Source: Bacillota bacterium
GTDB lineage: Bacteria; Bacillota; Clostridia; Lachnospirales; Lachnospiraceae
Reading direction: 5' to 3'
NCBI GenBank assembly: GCA_023387635.1
Contig: JAEWHU010000237.1
Coordinates: 1 to 11,979 of the forward strand
DNA length: 11,979 nucleotides
Part shown: piece by piece, positions 1 to 5,730 of the stretch
Position numbering within the stretch: position 1 is the first letter of the stretch
Layout: every line of letters starts with the position of its first letter
Position numbers and translations under genes: made by a program
The notes under the pieces: model-generated
Seen by the model: the letters and a program-made list of their open reading frames with translations, nothing else
What the model was told of the DNA's origin: nothing
Databases searched by the model: none

Positions 1-389
1 TCACTTGCAGCTTGCCAACCATAAGTTCCACCACGCATCCAATGGTTTGTATTGCCTAATGCAACTAGTCCAATTCCATGGGTTTTCGCAAGTTCTATAG
101 CTCTATCCATACATAACTCTGCATTTAAGTTACCCATGCCTAGATTACCATCCCATCGTTCTATGGCTCCCATTCCATCCACTCTCTTTGCAACAGCATC
201 TACTTTTATGTATCCTTTTTCAATATATTCAATTACCCTTGGAAATCTCACATATCCGTGAGAATAAACTCCATCAAGGCTTGTATCTGCAAATATTTTT
301 GCTGACCTGGAAGCTCTTTCCTCATCAAATCCCTTATTCATTAAAATACGTGTAAATTCCTTTAGCATATCTTCATATCTTACTCTCAT
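1..389 (-). CDS. dlgD: 2,3-diketo-L-gulonate reductase (DlgD/YiaK type), 3' end outside window
   Basis: A partial gene: the ATG at 389 is inside the window and about 129 codons are visible of the roughly 330 usual for the family. The protein belongs to the Ldh_2 malate/L-lactate dehydrogenase superfamily of NAD(P)H-dependent oxidoreductases. Compared from memory with E. coli YiaK, it shares the stretch VYSHG...RFPR (residues 41-50, with His44), the GAIE-WD segment near 74-80, MDRAIEL near 94-100, HGIGLVAL near 104-111, and NHWMRGG-YGWQAA near 115-128 with His116. These fall at the same numbers as in YiaK. YiaK reduces 2,3-diketo-L-gulonate to 3-keto-L-gulonate in the cytoplasm. An AGGAGA ribosome site sits 7 bases before the ATG. 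It lies 231 bases downstream of the csbD-like gene on the same strand, so it probably has its own promoter. Related ureidoglycolate or malate dehydrogenases are possible, but the YiaK match is much closer. Confidence 0.88.
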   Translation of the reverse strand, partial: MRVRYEDMLKEFTRILMNKGFDEERASRSAKIFADTSLDGVYSHGYVRFPRVIEYIEKGYIKVDAVAKRVDGMGAIERWDGNLGMGNLNAELCMDRAIELAKTHGIGLVALGNTNHWMRGGTYGWQAAS

Positions 390-417
390 AATTGTTCTCC
401 TTCTCTCGTCATAAGTA

Positions 418-440
418 AAAATTTATATTTTATAAATTTT
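418..440. repeat. A/T-only palindrome in dlgD leader
   Basis: Two perfect 10-base arms (AAAATTTATA and TATAAATTTT) flank three T bases. The element ends about 28 bases upstream of the dlgD ATG. It could be an operator or an RNA hairpin in the leader. Because it is pure A/T in an AT-rich intergenic region, chance occurrence is not excluded. Confidence 0.4.
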
Positions 441-529
441 GATGAACTGATACCATAAATTAGTTATGCTTTCTTAATAATAACATATTAATAAGTATAT
501 TTGTACCTATTTTTTTTCTATGTAGTAGC

Positions 530-593
530 TCTATAATAGCAAGCCCTTTTATAAATGCTTACGTTTTTAGGAAAGAGTACCTGCTATTATAGA
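530..593. repeat. 12-bp inverted repeat with 40-base spacer between csbD and dlgD
   Basis: The perfect arms TCTATAATAGCA (530-541) and TGCTATTATAGA (582-593) face each other across 40 bases. The element lies downstream of the csbD-like stop and upstream of dlgD. On the minus strand, the direction of both genes, no T-run follows the stem, so it is not a normal terminator for csbD. On the plus strand a T-rich tract does follow, but no plus-strand gene feeds into it. A processing signal, a structured intercistronic RNA or a pair of regulator sites are all possible. Confidence 0.5.
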
Positions 594-620
594 TTTGTTT
601 TTGTTATTAATAATTTATAA

Positions 621-845
621 TTATTTGCTATCAAACTTATCTATTACATTATTAATTTTTTCTGCAACACCTTGTCTTATATCTTTTATGCTCTCCTCCA
701 CGTTTTCCATAATGTCTACTTTCGCAGATTGAATTTTTCCTTTTAACTCTAGCTCTTCATTACCTGTTAGTTTACCAATGGTTTCTTTTCCTTGCCCTAC
801 TACTTTTTCTTTTGTTTTTTCTAATTTTTTCTTAATATCTTCCAT
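621..845 (-). CDS. CsbD-like small stress protein
   Basis: A 74-residue, highly charged, cytoplasmic protein of the CsbD family (PF05532). The N-terminal half holds the family signature: Lys/Glu-rich helix, GKETIGKLTGNEELELKGK at about residues 20-38, then an amphipathic helical tail. The ATG at 845 is chosen because GGAGG lies 6 bases upstream, at about 852-856. The same frame stays open further upstream to 926, but that would put the ribosome site inside the coding region and the extra residues do not look like CsbD. In Bacillus, CsbD belongs to the general stress regulon, but the molecular function is unknown. A terminator directly upstream isolates it from the hydrolase operon, so it should have its own promoter. 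I could not find a convincing -35/-10 pair for it. Confidence 0.85.
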   Translation of the reverse strand: MEDIKKKLEKTKEKVVGQGKETIGKLTGNEELELKGKIQSAKVDIMENVEESIKDIRQGVAEKINNVIDKFDSK

Positions 846-876
846 AGAAACCTCCATTCTATAATCAAATATCCGA

Positions 877-895
877 TACACAATCATGTTGTGTA
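877..895. promoter_or_regulatory. Operator-like dyad upstream of csbD-like gene
   Basis: A perfect dyad: TACACAA, five spacer bases (TCATG), TTGTGTA. It lies about 31 bases upstream of the CsbD-like start codon, in the place expected for a regulator site at the start of the transcript. The half-sites contain G and C and are more specific than the surrounding AT-rich repeats. The regulator is unknown. Confidence 0.45.
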
Positions 896-933
896 CTTTT
901 ATTAAAATATATTCATTCATTAGCAATACTTTC

Positions 934-983
934 TAAAAAAAGAGCAAATGCAATATAATAAAAACTAAATTGCATTTGCTCTT
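934..983 (-). terminator. Strong intrinsic terminator of the hydrolase-symporter-amidohydrolase operon
   Basis: A perfect 15-bp stem (940-954 with 969-983, sequence AAGAGCAAATGCAAT and its complement) has a 14-base loop. On the minus strand it is followed at once by a T-run (939-934). It begins 8 bases after the amidohydrolase stop codon. It therefore ends the operon and insulates the csbD-like gene. Confidence 0.92.
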
Positions 984-990
984 GTATAGT

Positions 991-1857
991 TTATTTGTCT
1001 AGTCTAAACACCTTGTTTGCGTTGTATCTTGTTATGTTATCATAAGTTTCCTTTGTTATCTTTTTATTTTTAAGTGCTTCATCTAAAAAGTCACCAAGAG
1101 GAAAATATTGTTCCACACAATACAAATCTGTGCCAAACATAAGTCTATCCTTAAATTCTTCTAAAAACTTGTATCCATATGTGGCATCTCTCATAATCGC
1201 ATTTCCACCACTATTGGCAGATAAATCACAATATAGATTTGAATATTTTCTAAGAAGCTCCTGAACTCGTCCTTCTTCTTCAATAAGTCCTTCTGGATAC
1301 GCATTTCTTTCATTAGGTGTACTACTTTCATGCTTTGTCATTTCATACCAAAATGGCTGTGAATGAGCAACAATTTTCATTTTAGGATATTTATGTAGGA
1401 CATACTCTAATTTTGGCATTCCTGCTTCATCATAAACTCCGTAATAATTACCAAGTTCTGGAGTCATATGAAACAATAAAGGTAAATTATATTTTTCTAA
1501 TATTTCTAATAATTTTAGCATTTTAGGATCATCAAAAGCAATATTAGTGGTAAATTCACCTACTCCTTTTGCACCTAGTTTAACTTCCTCTACAATTCTA
1601 GCTTCCAAATCATCTAAATTATCTAAGTTAAACATAGCTAAATAAGAAAAGCGTTCTGGATATTTCTTGCATATAGTTCTAATCTCTTCGTTATCCATTA
1701 AGACATCTTTTTCACCGGAAGACATTAATATACTTTTTTCTATTCCATATTTATCCATAATAGGAATCATTTCTTCCACGCTTGCTAGCTTTTCACCATT
1801 AATAACTGCTTCATTCTGCTTTAAACTTACATGCATATGCACATCTATTTTATTCAT
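991..1857 (-). CDS. Amidohydrolase-2 family metal-dependent hydrolase, candidate lactonase
   Basis: A 288-residue cytoplasmic TIM-barrel protein of the amidohydrolase-2 family (PF04909). Visible metal-site residues are the N-terminal HMH pair (His7, His9), Glu101 in GVGEFTT, His130 in LPLLFH, His165 in KIVAHSQPFW, and Asp244 in MFGTDLY near the C-terminus. The family includes sugar lactonases, ACMSD-type decarboxylases and related hydratases, so the exact reaction cannot be read from sequence. Next to a GPH symporter and an esterase-like hydrolase, a lactone or ring-opening hydrolysis is the best inference. The frame also allows a TTG at 1869, but that codon is part of the TTGGAGG ribosome site, so the ATG at 1857, 5 bases after GGAGG, is the start. 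It is the last gene of the operon: 13 bases after the symporter stop and just before the strong terminator. Confidence 0.85.
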   Translation of the reverse strand: MNKIDVHMHVSLKQNEAVINGEKLASVEEMIPIMDKYGIEKSILMSSGEKDVLMDNEEIRTICKKYPERFSYLAMFNLDNLDDLEARIVEEVKLGAKGVGEFTTNIAFDDPKMLKLLEILEKYNLPLLFHMTPELGNYYGVYDEAGMPKLEYVLHKYPKMKIVAHSQPFWYEMTKHESSTPNERNAYPEGLIEEEGRVQELLRKYSNLYCDLSANSGGNAIMRDATYGYKFLEEFKDRLMFGTDLYCVEQYFPLGDFLDEALKNKKITKETYDNITRYNANKVFRLDK

Positions 1858-1870
1858 TGAAGCCTCCAAA

Positions 1871-3244
1871 TTAGTTGTTTTTTCTTGCTGCCAATTCCTT
1901 TTGCATTTCTTCTGTTTTTTCTTTGCTTAAATTCCAGATTAATCCTATACCAATAATCTCTAATACAACTGCTATAAATGGTACTCCAGTTCCTAATAAA
2001 CGAATATTATTAACTACTTCAGGAGTTTGAGAAGATGCTGTGGAAACGAATCCTATTGCTGCAAGAACACCACTTACACCTACAGATGCTACAGTAGAAC
2101 CTATTTTTCTTGAGAAAGTATAGATGGAATAAAGTGAACCATCATTTCTTTGACCCGTTTTGTATTCATTATAATCGATTGCATCAGTAACGAATGCCCA
2201 TACAAGCATTGTAAATGTTGTCTGACCAACACTTGATATTATGTATAATAAAATATATAAATTTACATTTGCAATCGGTACGAAAAATAAGAAAGCTGCT
2301 ATGATTAAGTTAAATGTTAATGCTCCTAATAAGAAATTCTTCTTACCAAATTTCTTTGATAATTTTGGAACCACAGGGAATAGTAAAAATGATACTGGTA
2401 TAGCTCCAAGAGTTGCAATTTGTAATGCTTTTGGTGCACCATAATATTCTTTGTACATAAATCCACCAAATTGACTGTTACCTGTTATAAATATTAAAGA
2501 ACCAATAGATGCAAACATAATACCAAGAAGTGCTCTATTTTTTAATGCTCCTTTTAATACTTCAGAATATTTGAATTTTTCACCTTTTACTACTGGTTGT
2601 GTAATTCTTTCTGGTGTTAATTTAAATAGTAAATTGTATAGTACGATACAAGATATTGCTGATATAATAGCGAATGTTAAATACCCACTAGCTACTGGAT
2701 TATTATCTTTATCCCAAATTAACATTGGAACTAATGCAAGGTAACCGTAACCAACTGCCATACCACCAAAAGCTCTTGAACGGGATAATTTTGTTCTTTC
2801 TTCTGCTTTATCTGTAACAACGGATGCCATGGAACCAAAAGGCATTGAAGTACCTGTATAAGCCATACCGTATAAAATGTAAGTAAATACAACCCATATA
2901 TGTTTTGCTGTACTTGACCAACTAGAAACATCTGCAAATCCTAAAATACAAGCGATTGCTAAAGGCCACATAGCTATTTTTATATAAGGTTTAAATTTAT
3001 CACCGCTTTTCCCTATTCTCCATCTATCAGGGAAAGATCCAATAATAGGATCATTAATAGCATCAAACAATCTTGAACCTAAAAACATGGTTGCCATAAA
3101 ACCAGGACTAATCTTTAATATGTAAGTACAAAACATTAAAAAGAATGCGTCAAAATATAAATTGACAAAACTACCTGCCATATCTCCAAACCAAAATCCA
3201 AGCTGATCTTTTACACCAAAAGGTTTAACATTTTTCTTTTCCAA
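1871..3244 (-). CDS. GPH-family (glycoside-pentoside-hexuronide) cation symporter
   Basis: A 457-residue inner-membrane carrier with about 12 hydrophobic helices. It matches the glycoside-pentoside-hexuronide:cation symporter family of the major facilitator superfamily. The key signature is SRLFDAINDPIIGSFPDRW at about residues 57-75, the helix 2-3 loop whose Asp residues are conserved in MelB, XylP and UidB relatives. YNEYKTGQRNDGSLYSIYTF near residues 360-380 matches the later conserved loop (Y-E--TG-R-EG). Such carriers import sugars, glycosides or uronides with Na+ or H+. The start is TTG at 3244, with TGGAGGA 7 bases upstream and no ATG that fits better. It lies 18 bases after the hydrolase stop and 13 bases before the amidohydrolase start, so the three are co-transcribed. 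The substrate is unknown. The absence of a glycosidase in the operon points away from ordinary oligosaccharides and towards an ester, lactone or uronide-type substrate. Confidence 0.92.
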   Translation of the reverse strand: MEKKNVKPFGVKDQLGFWFGDMAGSFVNLYFDAFFLMFCTYILKISPGFMATMFLGSRLFDAINDPIIGSFPDRWRIGKSGDKFKPYIKIAMWPLAIACILGFADVSSWSSTAKHIWVVFTYILYGMAYTGTSMPFGSMASVVTDKAEERTKLSRSRAFGGMAVGYGYLALVPMLIWDKDNNPVASGYLTFAIISAISCIVLYNLLFKLTPERITQPVVKGEKFKYSEVLKGALKNRALLGIMFASIGSLIFITGNSQFGGFMYKEYYGAPKALQIATLGAIPVSFLLFPVVPKLSKKFGKKNFLLGALTFNLIIAAFLFFVPIANVNLYILLYIISSVGQTTFTMLVWAFVTDAIDYNEYKTGQRNDGSLYSIYTFSRKIGSTVASVGVSGVLAAIGFVSTASSQTPEVVNNIRLLGTGVPFIAVVLEIIGIGLIWNLSKEKTEEMQKELAARKNN

Positions 3245-3262
3245 AACTATTCCTCCAAAATA

Positions 3263-4696
3263 TTATGAATTTACTTTATTCATCATTCTTTTAAAATCAT
3301 TTTCAGTGATATCGCCATCACTAACTTGTTTCTTACCATATGCTTCAAATCTTTTTATATATTCTTCTTTGCTACCATACAGGCGATTCATTACATCTTC
3401 CGTAAATAACTCCATTGTACCATTGGTTTCACCAAGGCCTATGCTTCCTACATATTTTGCATTAGGAACTTCTAGATATGCAGTTCTAATACCACCTAAT
3501 GCATTTCCATATTCATCTCTTGCTATTTCACCATTCTCATCTTTTAACATAGGTTTAACAGTTAATGGTGCAATTCCATCTTTTGCCCATGTATGGAGTT
3601 TCTCAAGTAATCCGTTAATTGTGTAATCTAGAGGAAGGTCATTTAATTTATAATCATATTCTCCATCTAAGATTCGCTTTGGACATTTTGTCTTAACAAT
3701 TTCTGAATTATCAGGAACTAATGGGGATGCTGCATCTGTATGTGGTGCACCTGCTACATCATAATATCTACGTTTATTATTTGGCTCATCCGAATTGATT
3801 CCTTGTTTTAATCCACCCATTGGCTTGAATAGTAGGTAATCACCTTCCGTATTCATTGTAATAAATGGGACGTCAATTTCACGTTCTACATAATCTCTTA
3901 AACACATAAATTCTTCTTTTTCATGTGTTTGACATAAAGCTCTTTGTTTACCACCACTTACAAGGCTTAAATATCCATCAAATATTGATTTGCCATTCAC
4001 TTTTAATAGATGGTGAAATTGATTAACATAAGTATTAAGATACATTCCAGATTGGGACTGTCCTGTAAGATAAATATATACTTTCTCTTCTTTTGTAAAT
4101 AAGTTTTTACCCTCATTTTGAATAAAAAGACCAAGACTAGTTAACATATCCCATACTAGACCTTCTTCACAACCTTCAATACGATGGCATTTGTCTATTA
4201 CACTTGGCGATGTACTTACCTCTCCATTTGACCAGTTAAGGGTTTGATATCTTTCATAATCGAAGTTTTTTAATGATAATACATTAACAGGTTTTGAAGT
4301 TATACCAACATAACTATAACCTCGCTCCATTATGTGTAAATAACTTCTTCTCCATTGATCCTCAATATCATAACAGTTAGAAGCATTCATAATATCAAAT
4401 ACAACTATATTCTTTCTATCTGCAGAGTTCTTAGGTCTTCGAACCAAAATCCTTGTTTCATAAGGTAGATTTTCTTTTTTTACAACTAAATTATTTTTTT
4501 CATTTAAATCATACACATTGCTATAACCAGAAACAAAATACTCTTCTTCTAAATATCCATAATCATCAACATTAATCTTTGCTCTTGAATATTCCATTGC
4601 GGAGAACGGATGGGAAGTTTTGGTAACTGCTATTGGTCCTCTAATATTTATTTTTCTTGCAAACACATCATCTAAAGAAACTACTTCTCTATACAT
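3263..4696 (-). CDS. Alpha/beta hydrolase of the Abhydrolase_10 type
   Basis: A 477-residue protein resembling the 'alpha/beta hydrolase domain' family (PF20091), whose physiological substrates are mostly unknown. The nucleophile elbow is TGQSQSG at 211-217, with Ser214 the likely nucleophile in a small-x-Ser-x-small turn. Supporting catalytic candidates are Glu284 or Asp286 in NTEGDY and His319 in AGAPHTDA. There is no signal peptide, so it should act in the cytoplasm on imported substrate. It is the first gene of the operon with the symporter and amidohydrolase, and divides the work with them as import, ester or lactone cleavage, and second hydrolysis. The ATG at 4696 is preceded by AAAGGAGG with an 8-base gap, but that ribosome site lies inside a 17-bp hairpin. 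The araC-family gene just upstream is the obvious regulator. Esterase, lactonase or deacylase activity are all possible. Confidence 0.8.
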   Translation of the reverse strand: MYREVVSLDDVFARKINIRGPIAVTKTSHPFSAMEYSRAKINVDDYGYLEEEYFVSGYSNVYDLNEKNNLVVKKENLPYETRILVRRPKNSADRKNIVVFDIMNASNCYDIEDQWRRSYLHIMERGYSYVGITSKPVNVLSLKNFDYERYQTLNWSNGEVSTSPSVIDKCHRIEGCEEGLVWDMLTSLGLFIQNEGKNLFTKEEKVYIYLTGQSQSGMYLNTYVNQFHHLLKVNGKSIFDGYLSLVSGGKQRALCQTHEKEEFMCLRDYVEREIDVPFITMNTEGDYLLFKPMGGLKQGINSDEPNNKRRYYDVAGAPHTDAASPLVPDNSEIVKTKCPKRILDGEYDYKLNDLPLDYTINGLLEKLHTWAKDGIAPLTVKPMLKDENGEIARDEYGNALGGIRTAYLEVPNAKYVGSIGLGETNGTMELFTEDVMNRLYGSKEEYIKRFEAYGKKQVSDGDITENDFKRMMNKVNS

Positions 4697-4699
4697 AAT

Positions 4700-4744
4700 A
4701 AGTCCTCCTTTTGTTAAGATTATAACATAACAAAAAGAGGACTT
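4700..4744 (-). promoter_or_regulatory. 17-bp hairpin that sequesters the hydrolase ribosome binding site
   Basis: In minus-strand RNA, the arm 4744-4728 (AAGTCCTCTTTTTGTTA) pairs with 4716-4700 (TAACAAAAGGAGGACTT) over 17 positions including one G-U pair, with an 11-base loop. The second arm contains the whole AAAGGAGG ribosome site of the hydrolase gene. No T-run follows, so this is not a typical terminator for araC. In transcripts reading through from araC the hairpin should hide the ribosome site. Transcripts starting in the loop would lack the pairing arm. It may also be a DNA operator. Confidence 0.7.
4719..4727 (-). promoter_or_regulatory. Extended -10 promoter of the hydrolase operon
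   Basis: On the minus strand TGTTATAAT (4727-4719) is a perfect extended -10 box. The hexamer 17 bases upstream is AAGAAG, not a -35 box, which suits a promoter that needs an activator. The expected start point is near 4712, giving a leader of about 16 bases that still includes AGGAGG. The AraC-family protein encoded just upstream is the likely activator. Confidence 0.55.
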
Positions 4745-4747
4745 CTT

Positions 4748-5503
4748 TTAAGAAAATGACTTTATTCTATTAATATAATGACTTTTTATATGGTTTCGGT
4801 AATCTTTTGGAGTCACATTGATATACAGCTTAAATGTAGCAGTGAAATAAGATGGAGAGTTAAAACCTACCATTAAACTAATTTCTGTGAGAGTCATATT
4901 AGAACTAGCTAATAATCTACAAGACTCTTGTATTCTTTTTTCAGTAATCATTTGTTGAATAGTTTTTCCAGTTTCTTTCTTAAAACTTCTCATAAGATAA
5001 GCAGAATTTAAATGCATGTGATTAGCTATCTCTAAAATGGTTATACGGTTGGTGAAATTCTTATTGATATAGTCTATTACTCTCTCAGATATAGATCTAT
5101 TATTAGATTTTATGATTCTTGCATTACCATCAATATAATCATAAAAATAATCGTAATAAATTTGCCATGCCTCTTCCCCTGTTTGTACCCGTTCGATCAT
5201 GATTGCATACTTTTCAGCCTTATAGTGAGCTATAATAGGACTAAGTCCTCCAAGTTCTGCATGGTATGAAAACAATGTATTAAATGATAGAAATATATTT
5301 TTTAAAGACCTAAGCTCTTCCGTTCTTTTTGTAATACCTAAATCAGAATTCATTATAATAGAATTGGAAACCTTAAGTAGCTTTTCACCTTCTTCTAGGT
5401 TGGCATTTTTAATCGCTATCATTAACTGTTCACGAATTTCATGCGCATATGTAATTTTCTCATTCAGTGACATTTTATCTAATTCGTCTCTCTTTTTAAA
5501 CAT
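4748..5503 (-). CDS. AraC-family transcriptional regulator
   Basis: A 251-residue regulator with an AraC/XylS DNA-binding domain at about 142-240. The first helix-turn-helix is near 155-175 (TILEIANHMHLNSAYLMRSF) and the second near 203-226 (MTLTEISLMVGFNSPSYFTATF), followed by the family's TPKDYR motif at 231-236. The first 130 residues are mostly helical and charged. They do not look like the cupin arm of sugar-sensing AraC proteins, and I do not recognise them. The ATG at 5503 follows GGAGG by 5 to 6 bases. The gene stops 51 bases before the hydrolase start and runs in the same direction, so it is most likely the local activator of the hydrolase-symporter-amidohydrolase operon and may sense its substrate. 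A contribution to the divergent permease gene is possible because both share the region 5504-5730. Confidence 0.88.
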   Translation of the reverse strand: MFKKRDELDKMSLNEKITYAHEIREQLMIAIKNANLEEGEKLLKVSNSIIMNSDLGITKRTEELRSLKNIFLSFNTLFSYHAELGGLSPIIAHYKAEKYAIMIERVQTGEEAWQIYYDYFYDYIDGNARIIKSNNRSISERVIDYINKNFTNRITILEIANHMHLNSAYLMRSFKKETGKTIQQMITEKRIQESCRLLASSNMTLTEISLMVGFNSPSYFTATFKLYINVTPKDYRNHIKSHYINRIKSFS

Positions 5504-5555
5504 TTATTCCTCCATAATCTTATCTAGATTATTTCATCCATCAGATTTTACATAG

Positions 5556-5561
5556 ATTATA
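5556..5561 (-). promoter_or_regulatory. Possible -10 box of the araC-family gene
   Basis: TATAAT on the minus strand lies about 53 bases before the regulator start codon. No good -35 box is found 16 to 18 bases upstream, so the promoter is either weak or activator-dependent. Three AGATT-starting near-repeats begin at 5526, 5543 and 5554 in this stretch and could be regulator half-sites, but they are A/T-rich and unevenly spaced. Confidence 0.35.
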
Positions 5562-5660
5562 CTATATCACTTCAAAATACATACATGCAATAATTTTATA
5601 TCTTACTGACCTATCCATTCCTTTTGATATAATTAATTCATATATTCATAAGTATTGTCT

Positions 5661-5674
5661 ATAGAACGTTTACA
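5661..5674. promoter_or_regulatory. cre-like element overlapping the permease -35 box
   Basis: On the minus strand TGTAAACGTTCTAT matches the catabolite-response consensus TGWAANCGNTNWCA at all but its last two positions. It covers the -35 hexamer of the permease promoter, a position where CcpA or a LacI-family protein would block transcription. This is a consensus match by eye. Confidence 0.4.
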
Positions 5675-5697
5675 ATTTTGTATATTTTTGGTATATT
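5669..5697 (+). promoter_or_regulatory. Promoter of the fused permease gene
   Basis: TTTACA (5669-5674), a 17-base spacer and TATATT (5692-5697) form a good housekeeping-type promoter. The start point would be near 5704, giving a leader of about 27 bases that holds the strong AGGAGGGG ribosome site. Confidence 0.65.
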
Positions 5698-5730
5698 ATT
5701 GTTAGTCATAAATAAATTAGGAGGGGAACT

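Noticed and set aside
52..261. Plus-strand open frame of 69 codons
   Set aside because: It is antisense to dlgD, has no ribosome site, and its product resembles nothing.
552..567. cre-like site around the ACGT between csbD and dlgD
   Set aside because: At least two conserved positions mismatch in either orientation and the location is far from dlgD.
846..926. Longer N-terminus for the CsbD-like protein
   Set aside because: It would place the GGAGG ribosome site inside the gene, the added residues are not CsbD-like, and the extension would start against the terminator region.
1858..1869. TTG at 1869 as start of the amidohydrolase
   Set aside because: The TTG is part of the TTGGAGG ribosome site; the ATG at 1857 is correctly spaced from it and gives MNKIDVHMH, a typical family N-terminus.
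3306..3626. Plus-strand open frame of 106 codons inside the hydrolase gene
   Set aside because: It is antisense to a clear alpha/beta hydrolase and has no ribosome site or recognisable domain.
4700..4744. Terminator of the araC-family gene
   Set aside because: The stem is strong, but on the minus strand it is followed by the bases before an ATG rather than a T-run, and it includes the next gene's ribosome site.
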